The notes under the pieces: model-generated
Told to the model about the DNA's origin: nothing
Databases searched by the model: none
The model's input: the letters and a program-made list of their open reading frames with translations, nothing else
In this document: one piece after another, positions 30,449 to 40,827 of the stretch
Numbering within the stretch: position 1 is the stretch's first letter
How the letters are laid out: every line of letters starts with the position of its first letter
Made by a program: the position numbers and the translations under genes
Assembly (NCBI RefSeq): GCF_008638365.1
Contig: NZ_ML703343.1
Coordinates: forward strand, 8,604-62,426
DNA length: 53,823 nt
Direction of reading: 5' to 3'
DNA from: Nocardiopsis quinghaiensis
GTDB lineage: Bacteria; Actinomycetota; Actinomycetes; Streptosporangiales; Streptosporangiaceae

Positions 30449-31624
30449 GTGGCCTCATCCATGACCAGTCCAGCAGACCGGAGTCCGGAGCCAGGGCAGG
30501 GCACGACCGCCCCGGCCACGGTCGGGAAGACCGGCGCGGCGTCCCCGGACCCCGGCCGTGACTCCCGCTTGGACAACGCCAAGTTCGTCCTGATCGCACT
30601 CGTCGTCATCGGTCACGCGATCGGCGCGCTACGCGGCTACGGACCCGCCGGTGCCCTGTACTACTGGATCTACTTCTTCCACATGCCCGCGTTCATCCTG
30701 ATCAGCGGCTACCTCTCGCGGTCCTTCGACGCCTCGTCGAGGCGTGTGGAGAAGCTGGTCCTGACGCTGGCCGTTCCCTACCTGATCTTCTGGACGATCC
30801 ACCAGGCCATCTACACCGTCGAGCGCGGTGGGCTGCCCGAGTCCCTGTCGGTGCTCCAGCCGACCTACACCCTGTGGTTCCTCGTGGCCCTCTTCCTGTG
30901 GCGCCTGAGCGTGCCGATCTGGCAGCGGCTGCGCTGGCCCGTGCTCGTCGCGGTGGCCATCTCGATGTTCGCCGCCACGGCCGACCTCGGCGGGACGCTC
31001 TCGCTGGGCCGTGTCGTGAGCTTCCTGCCGTTCTTCGTCCTGGGGCTCAGCCTGCGGCGCGAGCACTTCGCCTACCTGGACAGGCTGTGGGTGCGGATCG
31101 CTTCCGTGCTGGTGCTGGGGACGACGGCGGTGCTGGCCGTGCCCATCTCCGGCCACCTGAGCCGGGACTGGCTCTTCTGGACGAACAGCCTCACCGACCG
31201 GGACATCGACCCGCTCCTGCCCAGCCTGGGCCTGCGGATGGCCTTCATGGGCCTCGCGCTGGTGATGACCTTCGCCGTACTCGCGCTGATCCCGAGGCAG
31301 CGCACGTGGTTCACGCCGCTGGGCGCCTACACCCTGTACGTGTACCTGGGCCACTCGGTGGTCCTCCTCCTGCTCCAGGCCTCCCCCTGGTACGGCCTCA
31401 TGTCCGGGGCGCCGGGGACGATCGCCATGGTCGCCTTCGGCATGGGCCTGACACTGCTGCTGTGCACCCCGTGGGTACGCCGGGGTATGCGCTGGGCGGT
31501 GGAACCGCGGCTGACCTGGTTCCTGCGCCGGGACCCCGCGGCGGGCCCCGGGGACGGTGCCCGGGGAGGCGAGGGCTCCGAGGCCGACAGGCGGAGGACG
31601 GCGACGGCGGGGGCCGGGGCCTGA
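30449..31624 (+). CDS. Acyltransferase 3-family membrane protein
   Basis: I place the start at GTG 30449 because GGAG stands seven bases upstream; an ATG at 30461 is the alternative. The 391-residue protein has a disordered Pro/Ser tail, then DSRLDNAKFVLIALVVIGHA (the D..K..L...V..H signature with the catalytic His), and about ten membrane helices. YFFHMPAFILISGYLS and the C-terminal YTLYVYLGHSVVLLLLQ are typical of fucose/glycan O-acetyltransferases of this family. It would acetylate or acylate a sugar or lipid on the outer face using an acyl donor from the inside. It converges on the CDP-alcohol phosphatidyltransferase gene and ends at a strong terminator. Confidence 0.88.
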   Translation: MASSMTSPADRSPEPGQGTTAPATVGKTGAASPDPGRDSRLDNAKFVLIALVVIGHAIGALRGYGPAGALYYWIYFFHMPAFILISGYLSRSFDASSRRVEKLVLTLAVPYLIFWTIHQAIYTVERGGLPESLSVLQPTYTLWFLVALFLWRLSVPIWQRLRWPVLVAVAISMFAATADLGGTLSLGRVVSFLPFFVLGLSLRREHFAYLDRLWVRIASVLVLGTTAVLAVPISGHLSRDWLFWTNSLTDRDIDPLLPSLGLRMAFMGLALVMTFAVLALIPRQRTWFTPLGAYTLYVYLGHSVVLLLLQASPWYGLMSGAPGTIAMVAFGMGLTLLLCTPWVRRGMRWAVEPRLTWFLRRDPAAGPGDGARGGEGSEADRRRTATAGAGA

Positions 31625-31670
31625 CTCCGTCTCCTCCTCCGGTCCGGCGGCCGGGCCGCGCGGAAACGAC

Positions 31671-31700
31671 GGGGGCGGTGCGCGTCGGCGCACCGCCCCC
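31671..31700. terminator. Strong bidirectional terminator
   Basis: GGGGGCGGTGCGC at 31671-31683 pairs perfectly over 13 bp with 31688-31700 around a GTCG tetraloop, followed by CTCTTCC. It lies between two convergent genes, so it serves both. Confidence 0.85.
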
Positions 31701-31744
31701 GGTCTCTTCCCGGCCCCGTCCCACGGCGGGGCGGGGTGGAGGGA

Positions 31745-32695
31745 TCAGCTTCCGCTGTTGACCGCCGTGTCGGAGGCGGTACCGGCGTTGGCGGCGGTCC
31801 CGGAGGCGAGCAGTTCGCGGCGGCGCTTCTCGAAACGACGCGTCTCCTTCCACAGCCGCAGCACCAGGACGGTCTCGAAGAAGGCCAGCGCCAGGACGGA
31901 GAACACCGCGACCGGGATGATGAGGCTGCCCAGCGGTGTGAAGAAGGCGACCAGCACGGTCACCGGCGCCACCACGCACAGGAACATCTCGAACTCGATC
32001 CCGCTGAACAGGTGCGGACGCACCCGGTGCCGCAGGAGCATGTCGCGCATGCGCGGGTAGAAGCCGCTCGGCACCGGGGCGGCCGGACGGTCGAGGGCGT
32101 CCGCCGCCTCGTCGTCCTCGGGATCGGCGTCGCCCGGGCCCGCGGCCCGCAGCCGATCGGTGTCGCCGGTCAGCTCGGCGAGTTTCCGGCGCATGCCCCT
32201 ACGGGTCTTGGCGACCTGGGAGCCGTTGAGGTAGCGCAGCAGGTCGAAGAAGACCACGACCGGCGCCACGATCAGGTAGGCCGCGTTCCCCGTGACCGCC
32301 CACTGGCCGATCAGCAGGGCCATCACGCAGCCGAAGAACCGGATGCGGTCGAAGACGAAGTCGACCCAGGTGCCGAAGACCGAACCGGTGCCCTTCAGCC
32401 GGGCGATCTTGCCGTCCATGCAGTCCAGCACGAAGCTGAGGTGGAACAGCAGGGCGCCCAGCAGGAGCCAGGGCCAGCCGCCGCCCGTGACGAGGACCGG
32501 TGCGGCGAAGCACAGCGCGGAGAGCAGACCGAGGATCCCGGCGCCCAGCGTCAGCTGGTTGGGGGTGACGCTGGTGCGGTTCGCCGTCCAGACGACCAGG
32601 CGGCCGGCCAGGGGATCCACCAGGAAGACCGTCCACCAGGCGTCCTTGGCCTTGTAGGTCTCTTCCTTGACTTGTGCGAACGTGAAACTCGGCAT
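31745..32695 (-). CDS. CDP-alcohol phosphatidyltransferase
   Basis: The 316-residue integral membrane enzyme carries the complete family motif D-x2-D-G-x2-A-R-x8-G-x3-D-x3-D: Asp91, Asp94, Gly95, Ala98, Arg99, Gly108, Asp112 and Asp116. About six hydrophobic helices follow (48-68, 74-90, 120-150 and on to about 265). The N-terminal 25 residues and the charged loop near 165-205 are additions seen in actinobacterial members. It would displace CMP from a CDP-lipid with an alcohol such as inositol phosphate or glycerol phosphate; the acceptor cannot be decided from the sequence. It is monocistronic. Confidence 0.88.
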   Translation of the reverse strand: MPSFTFAQVKEETYKAKDAWWTVFLVDPLAGRLVVWTANRTSVTPNQLTLGAGILGLLSALCFAAPVLVTGGGWPWLLLGALLFHLSFVLDCMDGKIARLKGTGSVFGTWVDFVFDRIRFFGCVMALLIGQWAVTGNAAYLIVAPVVVFFDLLRYLNGSQVAKTRRGMRRKLAELTGDTDRLRAAGPGDADPEDDEAADALDRPAAPVPSGFYPRMRDMLLRHRVRPHLFSGIEFEMFLCVVAPVTVLVAFFTPLGSLIIPVAVFSVLALAFFETVLVLRLWKETRRFEKRRRELLASGTAANAGTASDTAVNSGS

Positions 32696-32887
32696 TCGGG
32701 TTCTCCAGGAGTGCCGTCCCCGCGTGCCGTCGTGAGGTCACGCTCAAACACTGACCGGGGGCACGGGAAGCGGCCGAGTAGGTGGGGGTCGAGCCATCAT
32801 GCCAGATCGGAGGTCACCCGGCCTAATCGGTGACGGCATACTTGACTGGTAAGAGGGGGATCAACAGGCGGTCGCGCGCGGTAGTAG

Positions 32888-34369
<1,482 letters not shown>

Positions 34370-34412
34370 GGGTGTGTTCTCCACGCCCCCGCGGGCCCGG
34401 ACCGGGGCCGCA

Positions 34413-34445
34413 CGGCCGGGGACCGCGGCTAACGGTCCCCGGCCG
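34413..34445. terminator. Bidirectional terminator overlapping the endonuclease V stop
   Basis: CGGCCGGGGACCG at 34413-34425 pairs perfectly over 13 bp with 34433-34445 around a 7-base loop. The stop codon and last codons of the minus-strand gene lie inside it. Confidence 0.8.
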
Positions 34446-35223
34446 GCCCTCCCTCCCGGGCCTCCTTCTCGGCGAGTACCGCCTTGCGGTGCTCGCCGCA
34501 CAGTCTGTCGGCGTACCGCACCGGCTCGGGCACCCGGTACCTGGGTGACATCCGCAGTACGAGCTCGGCCGAGCCCTCCAGGTCCACGCGGTGGCCGACG
34601 GACACGTAGACGGGTCTGACGCCCGCGCGGGTGCGCAGCACGCGCCCGAGGACCTCGCCGCCCCGCTCGGCCAGCGCGGAGGAGTCGGAGACCACCTCCG
34701 AGCGCCCGGCGACCATGGGCGTCCACGACCCCCGCTCGTTCCCGGGCACGCTGTGCTTGCCGTAGAGCACCGACTTGGCCGACCCCACCACCGGCAGGTC
34801 CAGCAGGACCCCCAGGTGGCAGGCGACCCCGAAGCGACGCGGGTGCGCCAGGCCGAAACCGTCGCACAGGTACACGTCGGGGGTCACCTCGAGCCGGCCC
34901 AGCGCCTCCAGGACCGGCGGGGACTCACGGAACCCGAACAGCCCCGAGATGTAGGGGAAGGACGGTTCGGAGGAGATGGCGGCGGACTCGACCACCTCCA
35001 TCGTCCGGATGTCCATGACCACGGCCGCCGCCGAGAGCGCCGTGTTGTCCTTGGCGTAGCTGACGTCCAGCCCGGCCACCAGCCGCACCGAGTCCACGTC
35101 CAGCGGTTCCTCACGTACCCGGCCGGCCAGGCGCCGCTGGAGCGCGACGGCCTCCTTGGGGTCGCTGGGCCAGTTCTCGGGGTCGTCCAGGACCCGCGCG
35201 ACCCGCTCAGAGATCTCTGACAC
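34429..35223 (-). CDS. nfi: Endonuclease V (deoxyinosine 3'-endonuclease)
   Basis: Starting at GTG 35223, which has GGGAGG six bases upstream, gives 264 residues. Catalytic residues are in place: Asp53 in VAGLDVSY, Asp121 in YLCDGFGLAHPRRFG with His127, Lys150 in VVGSAKSVLYG, and a late Asp in GHRVDLEGSAELVL. The SGLFGFRE segment (about 93-100) is the DNA-wedge region. It nicks DNA one base 3' of hypoxanthine, starting repair of deaminated adenine. The protein is about 35 residues longer than the E. coli enzyme, mainly at both ends. The family is widespread and the gene is monocistronic. Confidence 0.93.
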   Translation of the reverse strand: MSEISERVARVLDDPENWPSDPKEAVALQRRLAGRVREEPLDVDSVRLVAGLDVSYAKDNTALSAAAVVMDIRTMEVVESAAISSEPSFPYISGLFGFRESPPVLEALGRLEVTPDVYLCDGFGLAHPRRFGVACHLGVLLDLPVVGSAKSVLYGKHSVPGNERGSWTPMVAGRSEVVSDSSALAERGGEVLGRVLRTRAGVRPVYVSVGHRVDLEGSAELVLRMSPRYRVPEPVRYADRLCGEHRKAVLAEKEAREGGPAGDR

Positions 35224-35471
35224 CCTGATCCTCCCGTTCGTCCGATGGTCCGCGATCCCCATCCAACCTCATCTCCCCGTCCCCGCACGGTGTCTCGCGT
35301 CCGCCCCCGGCTCCGCCCCTGGCCGTGCATGGCATGCCTGGTCCTGTCCAGGCAGAATGGGACCGATGGGCGCGAACACCCCCGACCAGCCGATGAGCGG
35401 TCGGCGAGGGACCATCCCGCGCCGCCGCACCGAGCCAGAGCCCCAGGACGTCTGAGAGGACACCCCCCACG

Positions 35472-35867
35472 ATGGTCCACCTGTACCCCCTGCTCCCACT
35501 CCTCTCCGGGGTGGCCATCCTCTGGATGGTGGCGCGCGACACCCGTCTCGAACTACGCCTGATCCGCTACGGGATGCGCGCCAAGGCCCGGGTGATCGGC
35601 TACCACGAGACCTCCACGGCCTCGCGCATGATCGTTCAGTTCCGCACCGAGGAGGGCGAGGAGGTACACGCCGAGCACGAGAACACCGGGTGGACCGCCT
35701 CCCGCGCCGGGGAGATCGTGACCGTCGCCTACGACCCCGACCGGCCCGCGACGGCCCGTATCGTGTCCGCGCCGTGGCTGTCGCACTGGGTACGGGGACT
35801 GTTCGGAGGGCTGGGCGTGATCCTGGCGTGCACGGGGCTGTTCCTGGGTTACCTGGAGTGGCGCTGA
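35472..35867 (+). CDS. DUF3592-type small membrane protein
   Basis: The 131-residue protein has an N-terminal membrane helix (LYPLLPLLSGVAILWMVA, 4-21), a beta-rich middle (ARVIGYHETSTASRMIVQF and VTVAYDPDRPATARIV) and a C-terminal helix (GLFGGLGVILACTGLFLGYL). This two-helix frame around a small OB-like middle is the DUF3592 layout. No function is established for the family. It is not clearly linked to its neighbours. Confidence 0.8.
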   Translation: MVHLYPLLPLLSGVAILWMVARDTRLELRLIRYGMRAKARVIGYHETSTASRMIVQFRTEEGEEVHAEHENTGWTASRAGEIVTVAYDPDRPATARIVSAPWLSHWVRGLFGGLGVILACTGLFLGYLEWR

Positions 35868-36540
35868 CAGGCGGGGCGCAGCGCCGGAGGGACACGGCGA
35901 GGCGCCCGGCCGGCCGCGTGGGCGGCCGTAGCGGCGGTACCGCCCACACAGGTAGAGTGCCGCACCGGCGACCACGAACAACGGCACGGCGGCGACCGCC
36001 ATGTCCACGGCGGTCTGTCCCCCGCCGAACGACTGGCCCACGGCACCTCCCCGTCCTGCGGCGTCGCCGCGCCCGTTCCGGCCGACAACGCTAGTACGCT
36101 CCACGACGGTGTGCGGGCCGAACGCGAATATCCTTCCCTGGTCGCGCCTTTGAGCGGTCCCGGCGGCGACAGCCGCGCGGAGCTGGGGTTGCGCGCCCTC
36201 TTTGCCTTATGTGACCTTTGCCCTATTGTCACAATGGTTGACAGGAGACAACACCTCTACCATCCACCCAAGAAGTAGACATTCTCGTCCTTCGTGGCAG
36301 ACTGCTTCCTCACCCGGATATTTCAGCGTTTCATCGGCGAGATACGATCCCCACGCCGAAATGCCGTGTTTGTGGTTACCCTGCGGTACGTCCCGCGTCG
36401 AGAACCCCCGACGGACGCCGCCCCGCGGGGCAGGAGGCCGCGCTCAGCGGGCCGAGAAGTGCCGGATCTCCCGGCACCCGGCGCCCGCGGCCCCGCACCG
36501 CACCCCCGACAAACTTCAGACGCGGATCGACAGGAGAACC
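35868..36540. other. Intergenic region upstream of the conservon
   Basis: The left part (35868-36041) has a minus-strand frame with a possible membrane helix and a GGAGGT site before GTG 36041, but it would run antisense through the DUF3592 gene, so I do not call it. The right part, 36200-36400, is AT-richer. TTGACA at 36238-36243 with TACCAT at 36259-36264 is a weak promoter candidate for cvnA (15-bp spacing). The frame of cvnA is open up to 36202 but has no family resemblance there. Confidence 0.45.
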
Positions 36541-39111
36541 GTGCAGGCAGTACCCAAGCGACGCAGGCGGACGATCACCGCCCGTATCCGCGCAATGGTC
36601 ATGATTCCCACCACCGCTCTGGTGGTGCTCTGGCTGATCCTCACCTTCACCCTCACCGGTGACGCGGTCATGCAGCTGATCCGCTCCAAGGCCACCAACG
36701 ACCTGGTCACTCCCGCCGCCGTCGGCCTCGTGGACGTGATGCAGGAGCGGTCGCACACGATCGCCTTCCTCGAACACCCCGAGGACACCGAGTTGGAGCA
36801 GCGGCTGGCCGAGGCACGCGAGAGCACCGACTCCTCCATGGGCACGGTCATCGGAGAGCTGATCGGCTTCGCCGACATCGCACCCGGTGAGAGCGGCCAC
36901 CACATCGAGATGCTGCACATGCAGTACGGCGAGATCGACACGCTGCGCGAGTCGGTCGACGCGGGCGACGCGTCCAGGAGCGACATCCTCGACTACTACA
37001 ACGAGCTGATCCTGCACGGCGCCGACAGCTTCGACAGCCAGGCACGCGAGGGCGAGAACGGACCGGATTCGGTCAGCCCGGGCTTCACCGCGACCTACAT
37101 GTTCCGCACCGTGGACCTGTTCTCGCAGGCCGACGCCCAGATCGCCCGCGCCTTCGCCAACGACGAGCTGACCCGGGAGGACCAGCACAGGTTCACCGAG
37201 CTGGTCGGCTCCTACGAGAGCTTCCTCTCGGCCAACGGCCGCTACCTGGAGGGCGAGGGCCAGGAGGAGCGCTTCGAGGCGGTGCTCGCGAGCCCCGAGT
37301 ACCAGCGGCTGCAGGAGATGCAGCAGGCGATCATCGACCGCCAGGTCACCACCGAGACGGTCACCGACCCGGTCACCCTGGCGCCCGCCGAGGTCGAGGA
37401 CCTGTCCATGCCGGTGGACGTCGCCGAGTGGTCCGATGCCTACGACCACGTGCTCTCCGAGCTCACCGCCATCGGTGCCGACGAGGCCCTGCACTCGGCC
37501 CAGATGACCCGCGAGACCGCCAACCAGGCCGTGCTGGTCGCCATCGCCGGCAGCCTCAGCGTCGCCGCCGTCATCCTGGGCGCGTTCCTGCTGGCACGCC
37601 GCTCCTCGGAGGCGCTCACCCAGCGCCTGCTGCGTCTGCGCGACGACTCCAACGACCTGGCCGAGCAGCGCCTGCCCGAACTCATGCGCCGCCTGCACCG
37701 GGGTGAGCGCGCGGACACCGAGACCGCCCTGCCCGGCCTGGCCGCCGACGACGACGAGATCGGTGACGTAGCCAAGGCGTTCAACACCGCCCAGCGCGCC
37801 GCCGTCCAGGAGGCGGTGCAGCAGACCGAGCTGCGCCAGGGCGTCAACCGCGTGTTCCTCAACATCGCGCACCGCAGCCAGACCCTGGTCCACCGTCAGT
37901 TGCGCCTGCTGGACCGGATGGAACGCGAGCAGGAGGACCCGGAGCAGCTGTCCCAGCTGTTCAAGCTCGACCACCTGGCCACCCGCTCGCGCCGTAACGC
38001 CGAGAACCTGCTCATCCTGGGCGGCGAGGCACCGGGGCGCACCTGGCACCGGCCGATGCCGCTGATCGACGTGCTGCGCGGCGCCATCTCCGAGTCCGGC
38101 GACTACACCCGGGTCAAGCGCGAGCGGATCGCCCGCGTCCACCTCAACGGCCCGGCCGTCGCCGACGTCATCCACCTGGTCGCCGAGCTGGTCGACAACG
38201 CCGCGATGTTCTCCCCGCCGCACACGCACGTGCGGCTGAGCAGCGACGACGTCCCCAACGGCGTGACGATCGAGATCGAGGACCGCGGCCTGGGCATGAC
38301 CGAGAGCGAACTCGAGTCGGCGAACGCGCTGCTGTCCAGCCCGCCCGAGTTCGACGTGATGCGGCTCAACGAGAAGATGCGCCTCGGCCTGTTCGTGGTC
38401 TCGCACCTGGCGCATCGCCACGGCATCCGCGTGCACCTGCGCCCGTCGCCGTACGGGGGCGTGCAGGCGATCGTCCTGCTGCCGCACGGGCTGATCTCCG
38501 GTGACCGCGCCCCGCTCACCTCCTCCGAGAACGGCGACGGGGACGTGTGGGAGGTGAACGGGATCCCCGGCCGTTCGCCCGGTGAGCTGGAGTCCGGCAA
38601 CGGCGGCAAGCCCGTGCTGACCCCGGTGTCCGCGCCGGTCGACGACGCCCCGGACGGGGAGGAGGCCGAGGCCCGCACGGAGCCCGCGCCCGAGGTCCGT
38701 CCGGTGACCGGCTCCGGGAGCGCGCCGGCCGACGGCGACGACTTCCTCGGCCCGGGCACGAACGGCGACCGGCCCTCCCTTCCCACCCGGACCCCGACCA
38801 TCAGCGCGGTTCCCAGCCCCGACGCCGGATCCGGTGCCGAACCGCCCGCCACGGTCCCGGCCGGCGGGGGACGGCCTCCGCTGCCCAAGCGGCGCCCCCA
38901 GGAGAACCTGGCCCCGCAGCTGGCCACCGACCCCGAGCCCGACACCCGGAACGGACCCGCGGCGGGTGGCGCGCCCTTCCCGGAGAAGGCTCCGGGCAGC
39001 GCGGAGCGGCTGGCGCGCCTGCGCCGGAACATGTCCGCGTTCCAGAAGGGGACCGACCGCGGACGACGCGACGGCAAGCAGCAGACCAACGACACCGACA
39101 AGGACGCGTAA
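36541..39111 (+). CDS. cvnA: Conservon sensor kinase-like protein CvnA
   Basis: Starting at GTG 36541, with AGGAG four bases upstream, gives 856 residues. A first membrane helix (TTALVVLWLILTFTLTG) precedes a nitrate/nitrite-sensor-like extracellular helical domain to about 330, then a second helix (AVLVAIAGSLSVAAVILGAF), a HAMP-like linker, and a dimerisation region with NIAHRSQTLVHRQLRLLDRM. The ATPase domain shows AELVDNAAMFSPPHTHVRLS and IEDRGLGM. The last 200 residues are Pro/Gly/Asp-rich and disordered. It is the membrane member of the CvnA-D complex, which behaves like a receptor coupled to a small GTPase. A canonical phospho-accepting H-box is not obvious. Confidence 0.93.
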   Translation: MQAVPKRRRRTITARIRAMVMIPTTALVVLWLILTFTLTGDAVMQLIRSKATNDLVTPAAVGLVDVMQERSHTIAFLEHPEDTELEQRLAEARESTDSSMGTVIGELIGFADIAPGESGHHIEMLHMQYGEIDTLRESVDAGDASRSDILDYYNELILHGADSFDSQAREGENGPDSVSPGFTATYMFRTVDLFSQADAQIARAFANDELTREDQHRFTELVGSYESFLSANGRYLEGEGQEERFEAVLASPEYQRLQEMQQAIIDRQVTTETVTDPVTLAPAEVEDLSMPVDVAEWSDAYDHVLSELTAIGADEALHSAQMTRETANQAVLVAIAGSLSVAAVILGAFLLARRSSEALTQRLLRLRDDSNDLAEQRLPELMRRLHRGERADTETALPGLAADDDEIGDVAKAFNTAQRAAVQEAVQQTELRQGVNRVFLNIAHRSQTLVHRQLRLLDRMEREQEDPEQLSQLFKLDHLATRSRRNAENLLILGGEAPGRTWHRPMPLIDVLRGAISESGDYTRVKRERIARVHLNGPAVADVIHLVAELVDNAAMFSPPHTHVRLSSDDVPNGVTIEIEDRGLGMTESELESANALLSSPPEFDVMRLNEKMRLGLFVVSHLAHRHGIRVHLRPSPYGGVQAIVLLPHGLISGDRAPLTSSENGDGDVWEVNGIPGRSPGELESGNGGKPVLTPVSAPVDDAPDGEEAEARTEPAPEVRPVTGSGSAPADGDDFLGPGTNGDRPSLPTRTPTISAVPSPDAGSGAEPPATVPAGGGRPPLPKRRPQENLAPQLATDPEPDTRNGPAAGGAPFPEKAPGSAERLARLRRNMSAFQKGTDRGRRDGKQQTNDTDKDA

Positions 39112-39113
39112 CC

Positions 39114-39569
39114 GTGACGAGTACTCCCGAGAACGCCCAGCGCGACAGTGGAAGCGGCGCGGGCAAGAAGGACATCGACTGGCTGCTGGACGAACTGCTC
39201 GATCGCGCGGTGGGCTCCCGGCACGCGATCCTGCTCTCCGCCGACGGTCTCCTGATCGGGCGCTCCCACGAACTGGTCAAGGAGGACGCCGAGCACCTGT
39301 CCGCGGTGGCGTCCGCCTTCCAGAGCCTGGCCCGGGGCACCGGTCGCCACTTCGGCGGCGGCGAGGTGCTCCAGACCGTGGTGGAGATGGAGAGCGCGTA
39401 CCTGTTCGTCACCGGCGCCGGGCGGGGCGCGTGCCTGGCGGTGCTGGCCGAGGAGAGCTCCGACGTCGGTCTCATCGCCTACGAGATGAACGTCCTGGTC
39501 GAGCAGGTGGGCCGCTATCTGGACGCCGCGCCCAGGCATGAGGGCACTTCCGGGGAAGCCACACGTTAG
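39114..39569 (+). CDS. cvnB: Conservon roadblock/LC7 protein CvnB
   Basis: The 151-residue protein starts at GTG 39114, two bases after the cvnA stop. It carries a roadblock/LC7 domain from about residue 18 (DIDWLLDELLDRAVGSRHAI) through LLSADGLLIGRSHEL to VGLIAYEMNVLVEQVG. Bacterial roadblock proteins of this type (MglB-like) act as GTPase-activating partners for the small GTPase encoded downstream. Tight spacing shows co-expression in the cvn operon. Confidence 0.93.
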   Translation: MTSTPENAQRDSGSGAGKKDIDWLLDELLDRAVGSRHAILLSADGLLIGRSHELVKEDAEHLSAVASAFQSLARGTGRHFGGGEVLQTVVEMESAYLFVTGAGRGACLAVLAEESSDVGLIAYEMNVLVEQVGRYLDAAPRHEGTSGEATR

Positions 39570-39577
39570 GGGACGTT

Positions 39578-40018
39578 ATGCAAGCGCACAGCGAGTTGCC
39601 ACCCGACGGAACACCGCACGGACTGCCGCACCGCGACGCGGTCGGCGGATACGACGAGGACGCGTCCGGAGCGCAGGACACCGGACCGCTCGTCCGCCCG
39701 TACGTGATCGCGCAGGGCCGCGACCACGCCGACACCGTCCAACTGGACATGATCAGCGTGGTGATCGCGGCCAAGCGCGCCGAGGTCGACGAGATGGCGC
39801 TGGAGCCGGAGCAGGTCCGCATCCTGGAACTGTGCCGCCGCCCCCAGTCGGTCGCCGAGGTGTCCGCGCACCTGGACATCCCGGTGGCCGTGGTCAAGGT
39901 CCTGCTGAGCGACCTCCTCAACCGCGGCCTCGCGTTGGCCCGCGCCCCCTACACAGCGAAGAGCCCGGTGAGCCGGGACGTACTCCAGGCGGTTCTCGAT
40001 GGCATCCAACGACTCTGA
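39578..40018 (+). CDS. cvnC: Conservon DUF742 protein CvnC
   Basis: A 146-residue protein with the DUF742 domain in its second half: VRPYVIAQGRDHAD, LDMISVVIAAKR, then LEPEQVRILELCRRPQSVAE and VAVVKVLLSDLLNRGL, which forms a winged-helix-like fold. The N-terminal 45 residues are disordered. It lies between cvnB and cvnD, overlapping cvnD by 20 bp, and is expected to join the membrane-bound complex as an adaptor. Its precise task is not known. Confidence 0.92.
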   Translation: MQAHSELPPDGTPHGLPHRDAVGGYDEDASGAQDTGPLVRPYVIAQGRDHADTVQLDMISVVIAAKRAEVDEMALEPEQVRILELCRRPQSVAEVSAHLDIPVAVVKVLLSDLLNRGLALARAPYTAKSPVSRDVLQAVLDGIQRL

Positions 40019-40580
40019 CGACACGCAGGCGCCCGTTCCGGCGGCGCTGAAAATCCTGGTGGCCGGAGGCTTCGGAGCCGGTAAGACCACACTGGTCGGA
40101 TCGGTCAGCGAGATCGCGCCGCTGAGCACCGAGGAGGTGATGACCGAGGCCAGCTACGGGGTCGACGACCTGTCGGGGGTGGAGGCCAAGACGACCACCA
40201 CCGTGGCACTGGACTTCGGCCGCATCACCATCAACCCCACCCTGGTGCTGTACCTGTTCGGCACACCCGGGCAGGAACGGTTCTGGTTCATGTGGGAGGA
40301 ACTGTCGGAGGGCGCTCTGGGCGCGGTGGTCATCGCCGACACCCGCCGCCTGGAGACGTGCTTCGCCGCGGTGGACTTCTTCGAGCGGCGGGGCGTGCCG
40401 TTCGTGGTGGCGGTGAACTGCTTCGAGGGCGCCCACACCTACGCGGTCGACGAGGTCCGGGACGCGCTGAGCCTGGACCCGGCGATTCCGGTGGCGCTGT
40501 GCGACGCGCGGGACCGCGAGTCGTCCAAGAACGTGCTGGTGACGCTGATCAACCGGGTGGCCGAGCAGATGGCCGCCTGA
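39999..40580 (+). CDS. cvnD: Conservon small GTPase CvnD
   Basis: The 193-residue GTPase has the P-loop VAGGFGAGKTTLVGSVSE at about residues 16-33, a switch I Thr in the TTTTVALDFGRI strand, and the G3 motif LYLFGTPGQERFWFMW. The base-recognition motif is VAVNCFEGA, a departure from NKxD that is usual in this MglA/CvnD-like group. It would cycle between GTP and GDP under control of CvnB. It ends the conservon, which is closed by a strong terminator 14 bp after the stop. Confidence 0.93.
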   Translation: MASNDSDDTQAPVPAALKILVAGGFGAGKTTLVGSVSEIAPLSTEEVMTEASYGVDDLSGVEAKTTTTVALDFGRITINPTLVLYLFGTPGQERFWFMWEELSEGALGAVVIADTRRLETCFAAVDFFERRGVPFVVAVNCFEGAHTYAVDEVRDALSLDPAIPVALCDARDRESSKNVLVTLINRVAEQMAA

Positions 40581-40593
40581 CACGTGCGCTGGA

Positions 40594-40621
40594 GGGGCCC
40601 GGGGCCGCTGCCCCGGGCCCC
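40594..40621 (+). terminator. Terminator of the conservon operon
   Basis: GGGGCCCGGGG at 40594-40604 pairs perfectly with 40611-40621 around a 6-base loop, followed by TCTTTCGTG. It should separate the conservon transcript from the MpaB genes. Confidence 0.85.
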
Positions 40622-40827
40622 TCTTTCGTGTGCCTGGAGACAGAACCACAGGAAAGGGAACATTCCGGACACAGGCGGGGGTTGCGGACAGGTTTTGTGC
40701 CCCCGGAACCTCTGTACACAAGGGCCTTCCAGGTAAAGTGCGCCCCGTGGGACGTCATCGGGCGTCACCCACGGCAGATCATGGACCCGTCTGGGGCGGG
40801 CCCACACGAGGGTGACTGGAGTTCTCC

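Noticed and set aside
35553..36041. Minus-strand frame from GTG 36041 with a GGAGGT site and one hydrophobic helix
   Set aside because: It would run about 315 bp antisense through the DUF3592 gene; only the first ~60 codons look protein-like, so I left it uncalled.
40660..40700. ECF-sigma-like promoter GGGAAC ... GTT before the first MpaB-like gene
   Set aside because: Spacing between the elements is 19 bases by my count, outside the usual range, and the elements are weak.
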